Notes: generated from the letters alone by a model not told the origin. Shown: positions 10,513-19,203, counted from the first letter of the stretch. The stretch is 64,000 nucleotides of DNA from Candidatus Brevefilum sp. (GCA_029210815.1 JARGGB010000003.1:1-64000), one strand, 5' to 3'. Numbers and translations are program-made.

Positions 10513-10636
10513 GTAGGGTGCGCTGCGCTTTTCACCGCACCATTATCGGCAAAAGATCAATGCCAATCCTATCTGACCAAATTTATTGGGGATGCATACG
10601 TTAAAACGGCGGGATGAAAACCGCATCCCGCCCTAC
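10513..10636 (+). repeat. Short REPIN-like element (S copy, right of RAYT)
   Basis: GTAG-GGTGCGCTGCGCTTTTCACCGCACC ... GGCGGGATGAAAACCGCATCCCGCC-CTAC. Confidence 0.9.
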
Positions 10637-10649
10637 ATTGACTTTTTTT

Positions 10650-10827
10650 GTAGGGTGCGCTGCTGGCGTGAAGCACCTTCAGGGTGCATTATGCGCATGC
10701 ACGTTTTTCATAAAACGTGCGTTCACCGCACCGTTATCGGCATAAGATCAATGCCAATCCTATCTGACCAAATTTATTGGGGATGCATACGTTAAAACGG
10801 CGGGATGAAAACCGCATCCCGCCCTAC
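10650..10827 (+). repeat. Long REPIN-like element (L copy, right of RAYT)
   Basis: Same 178-bp architecture as 9550-9727. Confidence 0.9.
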
Positions 10828-10845
10828 ATTTTATAATTCGACGTG

Positions 10846-11586
10846 TTATTCGGATACTTTCCTCGTGTACGCCTTAAAAATCCAACCCCTCTCCGTCAAC
10901 AGCCATCCTTTTTGCTCATCTAATACCTCAACAATTTCCCCCTGGACCAATCTTTCGACAATATTAGCCCCGTTTGCCATGTAAATGGGCTCATTCCTGA
11001 TATTTAACGCGGTGGTAATGACTTCCACCATATACGGAAACTCACTGGATGCCTGGTTGGGGGTCTTTGTGATCGTCGGTGTGACGGTCGGTGAGGGCGT
11101 CTCGGTGAATGCGGGGGTGCTTGTTGCGGTCGCGCTTGGTGCGGGGCTTGCCGTCCGGGTAGGTGGGACGGAGGTGTTGGTGGGCGTGCTTGTAAAAAGG
11201 ATTGCTGCTGAGGATGTGGGTTGGGTGAAGCGGCTGTTCACAGCACTTCGCAAATTAGCCCCCATGGCGTTTATTTGCTGGGGGAAAACGAAATAAATTG
11301 AGACAAGGAGTACAACTGCAAGGGCTGCCCAAACCCATTTGTTTCGTAAATATCTTTTGTAAACGGGCGGAAGGGCTTTTAAGGCATCGGGAAAGCCGTT
11401 GACCCAACCGTTGATATACCCGGCGCAGGCGGTATGTTCATCGGCAAGGCAATAACCGCGCTGGTACCGCAATGCCACCGCGGTGGGTTTCTTGGCACGG
11501 TAGCAGTGATTCCCTTCGTAAGGGAAGACTTTGTGGTTATTAAGATCATCGATCAGACCGAGGTAGGGGCAAATTTTTGGATCCAT
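10846..11586 (-). CDS. Cys4 N-terminal module plus TM plus SH3b-like domain (paralog B)
   Basis: [62 protein letters not shown]-terminal VITTALNIRNEPIYMANGANIVERLVQGEIVEVLDEQKGWLLTERGWIF is SH3b-like. Confidence 0.8.
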   Translation of the reverse strand: MDPKICPYLGLIDDLNNHKVFPYEGNHCYRAKKPTAVALRYQRGYCLADEHTACAGYINGWVNGFPDALKALPPVYKRYLRNKWVWAALAVVLLVSIYFVFPQQINAMGANLRSAVNSRFTQPTSSAAILFTSTPTNTSVPPTRTASPAPSATATSTPAFTETPSPTVTPTITKTPNQASSEFPYMVEVITTALNIRNEPIYMANGANIVERLVQGEIVEVLDEQKGWLLTERGWIFKAYTRKVSE

Positions 11587-11689
11587 AGGTTTGACTCATT
11601 GAATATCGATAAAGTGTTAGTTGAGATTAAAGAGCAGTTATTACTGAGATGTCTGTTTTAATTTTCAATCCCTATATGACAGTTAATAA

Positions 11690-11695
11690 ATTATA
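11690..11695 (-). promoter_or_regulatory. -10 box of paralog B
   Basis: AATAGTATAATTTATTAACTG on the minus strand, about 104 bp upstream of the start. Confidence 0.5.
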
Positions 11696-11786
11696 CTATT
11701 ATTTTTAGACCATTTTAATGTTTTTAGAAAATAAAATCAAAAAGTATAGGGAAACACGCCTGATGAAATTATTGAATGAGATTTTT

Positions 11787-11872
11787 GTAGGCTGCGTGGT
11801 GGCAGCCTGAAGTGCCATCACGGCATATCATGTACATGCACGATTGATGACAATCGTGCTCGTCCACGCACC
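11787..11872 (+). repeat. Diverged structured half of a long REPIN element
   Basis: GTAGGCTGCGTGG...TGCCATCACGGCA...ATGTACAT-GCACGATTGATGACAATCGTGC...CCACGCACC keeps the hairpin series with different bases. Confidence 0.75.
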
Positions 11873-11906
11873 AGAAAAGGAATTAATAATGCTGTTGCTA
11901 CTATCA

Positions 11907-12203
11907 TTAAAAATAGAAAAACTCACCCACAAATTTTGAAATTTCTGGTAAAATAATTTTATCAATTGATGCCCGAAGCTTTTCTGGGCACCCTACACAA
12001 CATTTCTTAAAACCATGCCTGAACATCGCCGCTGCATCACCAAAGATGGCATAAGCTTCTTTCCCCTGATTGTTTTCAAACGGAAAAACAACTTCATCCT
12101 GCAAACACGCCAAACAATTCTGCGTGAAGTTAATGCTTACGGCGAAATAGCTCTCCCTTCTTCTTGTAGATCTTCTTGTATTCACCCAATATTGATCCAG
12201 CAT
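11907..12203 (-). CDS. Small hypothetical protein with CxxC and CCxxC motifs
   Basis: NCLACLQDEVVFPFENNQGKEAYAIFGDAAAMFRHGFKKCCVGCPEKLRA; metal-ribbon-like cysteine pairs. No clear homology. Confidence 0.35.
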   Translation of the reverse strand: MLDQYWVNTRRSTRRRESYFAVSINFTQNCLACLQDEVVFPFENNQGKEAYAIFGDAAAMFRHGFKKCCVGCPEKLRASIDKIILPEISKFVGEFFYF

Positions 12204-12270
12204 TCCTCAGGAATGACAAATACTGAGTTTTCCACTCAGCACCTCAAAAACCTGGAACAAATCCAGGTTT
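12201..12270. other. Three consecutive perfect hairpins
   Basis: CATTCCTCAGGAATG; CTGAGTTTTCCACTCAG; AAACCTGGAACAAATCCAGGTTT followed by CCCTTTT. Confidence 0.55.
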
Positions 12271-12452
12271 CCCTTTTAGCAACAATTGCAAGTTAACAAA
12301 ACTTATGATCTGATTTCCGATTTCATCGCACGTTCTGAATGCACCTGAAAGGCAGGAGGTGATTTTTATTCTGAAACTTCTTTTTCACAACCGTAAAAAA
12401 TTGAAAATGTGAAGAATTTTCCATCAGGATGACTTGTGAAAGGGCAGAATTG

Positions 12453-13550
12453 ATGAACAAAAAATTGTTGATTTCTTTGATGCTGGGGGTTTTGCTCTCA
12501 TTAACTGTAGTGCTTGTTGTTTTTGCCGGAATTACGAATGATATTGGAACCCTTGAATTTGACCCGCCTGTGGGAAAGGTCAATTACACTGCCTGGTTGA
12601 ATATTTACGGGTCTGATTTCCCATACCCTCTGACCCATCCCCCGGAGGAAATTCTCACAGAAGATGGGTTTAATCCCTCTGCTGGAGAAGATGGCGGTTT
12701 CACTGAGGATAACTGGCAGCTCAATGTTGGGGCTTTTTCCAGAGAAGAGGACAACTTACCGGTAAATATTCAATTTGGTGGGCTTGGCGATTACAGCGGG
12801 ACCCATTGGTATTACAAATTCAAATGGGATGGCCTTGATGAACTAACAACATATCACACTATTCCAGTCCCCATAAGTACAAGTGTTGGTGCTGCCTGCC
12901 CAAGGATTTTGCCTGTCGAAGTCCAGGACACAACAAATATCGTCTCATTTTTTGGCGAACCGACCAAAACTTACCAAATCTATCGAAGTACCATACCCGC
13001 CTGTGAGGGGTGCAGTAATAGTAATGGGCGATATCTGCACCTGGGTGAAGTGACGACGGATCCTAATGGGTCAGGAATCTATCAAGATATTGAACCCGGC
13101 ATCACGGAAATTCAATCCTGGTATGTTGTTATTTATTTTGATGATGATCCCTACGCTGCTCATGGCTGTCACAGTGAGCCTGTTGATCCTACCAATGTCG
13201 TCATGGGTGAATTTACAGTTATCTTTGACAATGAAAAGTCTGCTGTCGTGCTGGCGTGGGAAACGCTCAGCGAGATAAACATCGTAGGCTTTAATGTTTT
13301 TCGCGGCTCAAGCGAAATCCAGGGAGACAATGTCAAGATCAATGTGGATATCATTCCCACCAAACAACCTGGCTCACCGGTTGGGGATATCTACACCTTT
13401 GAAGATGCTGCGGTTGAGAACGGACAAACCTATTATTACTGGATCGAAATTCTGACCAATGATATGTCCGATCAAACCGTCGGCCCGGAATCGGTGACAA
13501 TTCCTGAAAGGGATTGGTTTTATTATTTTTTGCCGATGTTGTTCAATTAA
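12453..13550 (+). CDS. Secreted hypothetical protein with FnIII-like C-terminal domain and ...YYFLPMLFN tail
   Basis: Signal peptide MNKKLLISLMLGVLLSLTVVLVVFAG; C-terminal VVLAWETLSEINIVGFNVFRG segment. The 12429 start is upstream of the likely ATG at 12453. Confidence 0.7.
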   Translation: MNKKLLISLMLGVLLSLTVVLVVFAGITNDIGTLEFDPPVGKVNYTAWLNIYGSDFPYPLTHPPEEILTEDGFNPSAGEDGGFTEDNWQLNVGAFSREEDNLPVNIQFGGLGDYSGTHWYYKFKWDGLDELTTYHTIPVPISTSVGAACPRILPVEVQDTTNIVSFFGEPTKTYQIYRSTIPACEGCSNSNGRYLHLGEVTTDPNGSGIYQDIEPGITEIQSWYVVIYFDDDPYAAHGCHSEPVDPTNVVMGEFTVIFDNEKSAVVLAWETLSEINIVGFNVFRGSSEIQGDNVKINVDIIPTKQPGSPVGDIYTFEDAAVENGQTYYYWIEILTNDMSDQTVGPESVTIPERDWFYYFLPMLFN

Positions 13551-13626
13551 TATTATGTAGCACTAAAAACGAGCAAGAATATCATTTGTTTGGTAATAAC
13601 GTCGGATAAATTTGTGTATAAAAAAT

Positions 13627-13655
13627 GGTGCGCAGAAAACCACTGCGCACCCTAC
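13627..13655 (-). repeat. Solo REP hairpin with CTAC
   Basis: GGTGCGCAG-AAAACCA-CTGCGCACC-CTAC. Confidence 0.75.
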
Positions 13656-13671
13656 AAAAACCTGATCTTTC

Positions 13672-13728
13672 GTATGGTGCGTGGCGAGCTTGTCTTTGTA
13701 GGAACAATATGAGGGTTATCACGCACCA
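13672..13728. repeat. Diverged REP-like inverted repeat
   Basis: GTAT-GGTGCGTG...CACGCACC. Confidence 0.5.
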
Positions 13729-13788
13729 AGAATAAGCAAAAATTTTACCTGTTGGCAATGGTGTTGGGTAAATTAATGTGCAAAAAAT

Positions 13789-13843
13789 GGTGCGGTGAAC
13801 CCTCACGCCTTTGGCTCAGGGCAGGCAACGCACCGCACCCTAC
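13789..13843 (-). repeat. REP-like inverted repeat with CTAC
   Basis: GGTGCGGTG...CACCGCACC-CTAC. Confidence 0.75.
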
Positions 13844-13860
13844 GAAAGTTGTTATAAAAA

Positions 13861-13890
13861 GGTGTGCAGAAAACCACTGTGCACCCCTAC
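13861..13890 (-). repeat. Solo REP hairpin with CTAC
   Basis: GGTGTGCAG-AAAACCA-CTGTGCACCCCTAC. Confidence 0.65.
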
Positions 13891-13895
13891 GATAT

Positions 13896-14489
13896 TTATG
13901 GTGTTTTGGTGACGATAATAAACGGCTGTGGACCGTCTGAAAGGGTGGGTGTGCCCGTCGGTTGGCTTGTGGGTGTAAAGGTTTCAGTCGGCGCCTGGGT
14001 GGCTGTGTGTGTGCTCGTTGGCGTCTCGGTTGGCAAGGGAGTCGCCGAAGGAGCAGGCGTCTCTGTGGATGTTGGGGCTTCAAGGGTTTCTGTGAGGGTA
14101 GGGTATTCTGTCTCAGCAGAGGGATTGAGACCATCATTGTTCATCGATCCGATTTTATCCCCGATGTTTGTGATTTGTGGAATCAGGATAACCAGCAAGA
14201 ACAGGATGATGATCGATAGGCTCACCAACCAGACCTTTGTGTTAAATAATGCACGTTTCCAGTTTGGGTAATCTGCACGTAAAAATTTGGGGAAACTCCC
14301 TGTTTCCCATCCGGTAATATAGCCAGCGCACCGTGTATGTGATTCTGTAAGGCAGTGGCTTTTTTGGTAAGAAAGCTTTACCGGAACAGGTTTTTTTACC
14401 CGGTGGCAGGCGTTGGCTTCGTATGGGAAATCTTTGGATGAGGATGGGTCATCGACCAGACAAAGGTAAGGGCAGATTTTTGTTTCCAT
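13896..14489 (-). CDS. Cys4 N-terminal module plus TM plus Thr/Pro-rich protein (paralog C)
   Basis: METKICPYLCLVDDPSSSKDFPYEANACHRVKKPVPVKLSYQKSHCLTESHTRCAGYITGW; aligned start at 14489, not 14549. Confidence 0.75.
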   Translation of the reverse strand: METKICPYLCLVDDPSSSKDFPYEANACHRVKKPVPVKLSYQKSHCLTESHTRCAGYITGWETGSFPKFLRADYPNWKRALFNTKVWLVSLSIIILFLLVILIPQITNIGDKIGSMNNDGLNPSAETEYPTLTETLEAPTSTETPAPSATPLPTETPTSTHTATQAPTETFTPTSQPTGTPTLSDGPQPFIIVTKTP

Positions 14490-14592
14490 AAAGTTTTCTT
14501 TGAGTAGATGATGGTCAAGATGGGACGGCTTGATTTCTGATCCGTTCACCTTTTCCAGAGTCTATGCGCTGCGTTGTTCCTTCAGCCTAACA

Positions 14593-14598
14593 ATTATA
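14593..14598 (-). promoter_or_regulatory. -10 box of paralog C
   Basis: CTAGTATAATTGTTAG on the minus strand, about 104 bp upstream of the aligned start. Confidence 0.5.
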
Positions 14599-14759
14599 CT
14601 AGTAGATTTTTTTATTTAGATTATTTTCTAACAGGCTTACTCATAGCAAGAAGGATGCCAATATTGATTTTTCAGCAATCCAAGTGATCAGTTTATATAA
14701 CATAATGTGATATTTTGCGAATCACGTATAGCCTTTTGTGCCTCTATAATCTGTTCCAC

Positions 14760-16154
14760 TTAGGGTTCAGGTGTTTCGGTTTTTGTCAGGTAGATGAAGG
14801 GGGCGACCCCGGGCGTGCCGCTTCCCGGCGAGGTTGATGAGGGTACCGGTGTTTGCGTGCTCGTGGGTGTTAAGGATGGCCCGGCAATTTCTGAAGGCGA
14901 AAGGGTCAATGTGGGTGCACCCGGTGTGTTTGTGGCAAGAATGGCTTCAATGGTCTCCATGCCGGCGCTGATCCAGGTGTCTACTTTTACCCGTACATCC
15001 CGGCCAAAGGATAATACCTGCCCTGGGAATATCGCAAACAGGATGATGAGTATAATGAGCAGGCTGACCAACCTGAAGGCTTTGCTTTGAAAGACTTTCT
15101 TTAAACGCCATTTTCGCCGCACTTTCTTCTTGCGAGAAAAGATCCTTTGAAAGAAGTTCAACCCATCGGCTTTATTTTGTTTTACTTTTGTTCCTTTGCC
15201 AGCCAGCAGACCCTTCCGATCCTGCTTATCCTGTCGATCTTTTTGCCAGGGAAGCTCAATTTTCAGGGATTTTTTTTGACGCCGCTGGGATTTCAGCTCA
15301 TCTCGCAAGTTATATTCCTTGCGAAGATCGAGTTTTTCACGGGTTGCCCTTTCCGGTACAGGCTCCTGGTAGCTCTCTTTTCGTAACTCCTGTTCCCTTT
15401 CAACGTCAATCTGCTGCACGGACGATGGGGCAATATATTGTTGAATTATTTCAACACGATCCGGCATTGTTTGCTTTTCTTCTTCAGCAATAATCTTTGC
15501 CTTTTGGCGGGGGCTAACGGCTGATTTCTGCTCTTTTTTGGTAAGCCTTATTGCCACCAGCTTGCTTTGAAGTGATTTTATGAAGGATTGTTTCTTTTCC
15601 GTTTCTTTTTGAACTTTTAATTTGGCACCCAGGCTTTTAATTCGGTCATTTAACCGTATTTTCTCTTTGAAGAGCGCAAAGCTGGCTGCAAGCGCTTTGT
15701 ACCAGTCCCTTTTCTTGTGGACTTCTTTTATCGCCGTCGTTTTTTCTGTTTTAATAGAAATTGGTGCTTGTTCAGTTTTAGGTTTGATCTTTTCAACCTC
15801 TATGTGCGGCAATTTTTCTGTTTCAACCACAATCGGTGCTTGTTCGGTTGTGGGTCTGACCTTCTCAGACTCTTTTTGTGGGGTTTTTTCTTTCCATACC
15901 CGCAGTTTACTCAATACTTTGTTGAGCACCGGATTGTTGTCCTGTCGCAAAAATTTTGGAAAGCCGGATTCCCAACCATTAATATACCCGGCGCATTGGG
16001 TATATGACTCGTTGAGACAATGGCTTCTCTGGTAAGAAAGTTTGACAGGAACCGGTTTTATTACAAGGTGGCAGGCATGACCCTCGTAAGGGAAGTTTTT
16101 ACAGGTTTTTGTGTCGTCGAGGACGGCGAGGTAAGGGCAGTTTCTTTGTTCCAT
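14760..16154 (-). CDS. Cys4 N-terminal module plus long Lys/Glu-rich insert plus TM plus Thr/Pro tail (paralog D)
   Basis: MEQRNCPYLAVLDDTKTCKNFPYEGHACHLVIKPVPVKLSYQRSHCLNESYTQCAGYINGWESGFPKFLR. Confidence 0.75.
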   Translation of the reverse strand: MEQRNCPYLAVLDDTKTCKNFPYEGHACHLVIKPVPVKLSYQRSHCLNESYTQCAGYINGWESGFPKFLRQDNNPVLNKVLSKLRVWKEKTPQKESEKVRPTTEQAPIVVETEKLPHIEVEKIKPKTEQAPISIKTEKTTAIKEVHKKRDWYKALAASFALFKEKIRLNDRIKSLGAKLKVQKETEKKQSFIKSLQSKLVAIRLTKKEQKSAVSPRQKAKIIAEEEKQTMPDRVEIIQQYIAPSSVQQIDVEREQELRKESYQEPVPERATREKLDLRKEYNLRDELKSQRRQKKSLKIELPWQKDRQDKQDRKGLLAGKGTKVKQNKADGLNFFQRIFSRKKKVRRKWRLKKVFQSKAFRLVSLLIILIILFAIFPGQVLSFGRDVRVKVDTWISAGMETIEAILATNTPGAPTLTLSPSEIAGPSLTPTSTQTPVPSSTSPGSGTPGVAPFIYLTKTETPEP

Positions 16155-16637
16155 GCGGCTGCTTTAATCGTGATCGTGGGTGTCGGTTAGCTTCTGTTTC
16201 TCATTGGCTTTTATTTGAAACCAGTCGCAAAGGTGGACTGTGTTCTAATGACAGCTAACAATTAATGAAAAAACCTTTGTATAGATACTATAATCTATTT
16301 TCTAATATTTTAGTGGAAATATTCAAGCAAGAAAAGTGTCAAAGGCTGATTTTAGGGGTACAGGCGGAAAGTCTTAAGTAAAATTAACCCTTGCTGAGCT
16401 TGTTTTTCAATATAATTAATTTTTGCTTTTTCAGTCCAACACGCCAAGCAGTGAACGACACAAAATTTTTCTATAATCTATTCCCTTTTCTTACCCAATA
16501 TGCTATACTAATTCCGCTGTCAAAACGACTTGACAGACTTATTTCACACGTCTCCGGATTTGTCCTGCGTGCCCATATGATGGGTGAGGGGCAAGCCAGA
16601 AGGAGGCGGAGGCTAAAAACGCAAAGGAGTTTTTAAA

Positions 16638-17600
16638 ATGTCACCTGTAGTTACTATGAAAGCGCTCCTCGAGAGCGGCGTCCACTTTGGTCACCGGACC
16701 AATAAATGGAATCCCAAGATGCGCTCTTACATCTTTACGGAACGCAATGGTATCCATATTATCGACCTTCAGCAAACTGTAAAATTGCTGGATGATGCTT
16801 ACAATTTTGTGCGAGATCAAGTTGCCAATGGCGGAACCGTGTTGTTCGTCGGCACCAAACGCCAGGCACAGGATACGATCCGTGAAGAAGCAGAACGCTG
16901 TGGAATGCCCTATGTCAATGAACGCTGGTTGGGCGGCACCATCACCAACTGGTTCACAATCCAAAAACGAATTTTTGAACTGGAACGTCTCGAACGCATG
17001 CGCGACAGCGGTCAAATTGACCTGCTGACCAAAAAAGAGGGTCTGTTGATTGAGCGCGATATTGAACGATTGGATATGCGACTGCATGGTATCCGCACCA
17101 TGAAACGACTGCCAGACGTCTTGTTTGTGGTTGATGTTATGCGTGAGGACACTGCGGTGCATGAGGCGAATCTCAAGGACATTCCCGTGATCGCCATGAT
17201 CGATACCAATTGTGATCCCAAAAACGTGGATTACGTGATCCCCTCCAACGATGATGCCATCCGCGCGATCAAGCTGCTGGTTGGAAAAATCGCTGACGCA
17301 GTGATGGAAGGCAAAGCCATCCGCAGCAAGGATATTGAAGATGAGGAAATGTTGGCAGAATCCATGCCAGCAGAGGTTTCCATCTTTGTTGACGATGATG
17401 AAGACCTGGAAGATGAAGCGCTTCTGGGAGCATCGACCCTGAAACACCTGGGAACCACAAAGAAAGCTAAACCCAAACGAAGCGATCTTGAGGACGAGGA
17501 AGAAGAAATCGTCGCCGAGGATGTCGAAGAAGAAATTGTCGCCGAGGATGTCGAAGAAGAAATTGAAGCCGTTGTTGAAGACGACGACGAAGAAAATTAA
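16638..17600 (+). CDS. rpsB: 30S ribosomal protein S2 with long acidic C-terminal extension
   Basis: [45 protein letters not shown]...; followed by tsf. Confidence 0.97.
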   Translation: MSPVVTMKALLESGVHFGHRTNKWNPKMRSYIFTERNGIHIIDLQQTVKLLDDAYNFVRDQVANGGTVLFVGTKRQAQDTIREEAERCGMPYVNERWLGGTITNWFTIQKRIFELERLERMRDSGQIDLLTKKEGLLIERDIERLDMRLHGIRTMKRLPDVLFVVDVMREDTAVHEANLKDIPVIAMIDTNCDPKNVDYVIPSNDDAIRAIKLLVGKIADAVMEGKAIRSKDIEDEEMLAESMPAEVSIFVDDDEDLEDEALLGASTLKHLGTTKKAKPKRSDLEDEEEEIVAEDVEEEIVAEDVEEEIEAVVEDDDEEN

Positions 17601-17642
17601 AATTAGGATCCGCTAAAGGATTTGAGATAGGAATAATTTAAG

Positions 17643-18269
17643 ATGACAGAAATTACCACTGAAATGATTAAAGAGCTGCGAGATGCAACCGGCTGCGGTA
17701 TCCTTGACTGCCGCACTGCACTGCGTGAATCCAACGGTGATTTTGAAAAAGCCAGCGACTTCTTGCGTGAAAAAGGCCTGGCAAAGGCTGCTAAACGCGC
17801 TGAGCGCGTTGCCTCAGAGGGTGTGATTGAAGTTTATACCCACGGTGAAGGGCGGCTGGCGGTTATGGTTGAATTAAACTGCGAGACGGATTTTGTTGGT
17901 CGTTCGCCCGAGTTTCTCAACCTGGCGCATGAATTAGCGCTGCAGATTGCTGCTGCAAACCCGCTCTACCTGACAGAAGAGAACATCCCCGAGTCAGCAC
18001 TTGAGCGAGAAAAGAAAGTTGCTGTTGCTCGTGCTATGGAAGAAGGAAAACCGGAAAAGATCGTCCCAATGATCGTGGAAGGTTACCTCAAGAAATACAA
18101 AGAAGAAACTGTTTTACTCAACCAGGCTTATGTGCGTGACGGAAGCAAGACCGTCCAGGACCTGATCAACGAGCAGGTTGTTAAGATGGGAGAAAAAATT
18201 CTCGTCAGGCGCTTTGTCCGCTGGGAGCTCGGCGCTCAATCCGGTGAGGAAGACGTCAAAGAAGAATAA
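17643..18269 (+). CDS. tsf: Elongation factor Ts, short form
   Basis: MIKELRDATGCGILDCRTAL...; rpsB-tsf synteny. Confidence 0.97.
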   Translation: MTEITTEMIKELRDATGCGILDCRTALRESNGDFEKASDFLREKGLAKAAKRAERVASEGVIEVYTHGEGRLAVMVELNCETDFVGRSPEFLNLAHELALQIAAANPLYLTEENIPESALEREKKVAVARAMEEGKPEKIVPMIVEGYLKKYKEETVLLNQAYVRDGSKTVQDLINEQVVKMGEKILVRRFVRWELGAQSGEEDVKEE

Positions 18270-18282
18270 ATTTAGAAATCTG

Positions 18283-18306
18283 AGACCAGCCGAAAGGTTG
18301 GTCTTT
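18283..18306 (+). terminator. Hairpin plus T-run between tsf and pyrH
   Basis: AGACCAGCC-GAAA-GGTTGGTCTTTT. Confidence 0.6.
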
Positions 18307-18309
18307 TGA

Positions 18310-19089
<780 letters not shown>

Positions 19090-19130
19090 CCGTAAGGGAT
19101 AAATAGAATAGAATTTAACGCCTGAAAAAA

Positions 19131-19203
19131 GCCCTCGTAGCTTAATGGATAGAGCAACTGCTTGCGGAGTAGTAGGTTGTGCGTTCGAGTCGCACCGAGG
19201 GTA
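19131..19203 (+). tRNA. tRNA-Arg, anticodon GCG (19164-19166)
   Basis: Cloverleaf folds by hand: acceptor GCCCTCG/CGAGGGT, anticodon stem ACTGC/GTAGT with loop TTGCGGA, T-arm GTGCG-TTCGAGT-CGCAC; AATGGATAGAGC D-loop typical of tRNA-Arg. Confidence 0.9.

Noticed and set aside
9550-10827. Reading the palindromic repeats as ordinary terminators
   Set aside because: They are conserved, paired, carry GTAG/CTAC ends and long spacers, and flank a RAYT; simple terminators do not explain this.
13745-14271. ORFs 13745..14137 (-), 13864..14271 (+), 13962..14219 (+)
   Set aside because: Alternate frames across REP hairpins and the paralog C tail.
14794-16035. Plus-strand ORFs opposite paralog D
   Set aside because: Antisense to a CDS supported by homology to three paralogs.
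16641-17447. 268-aa minus-strand ORF opposite rpsB
   Set aside because: Shadow ORF of a highly conserved ribosomal gene.
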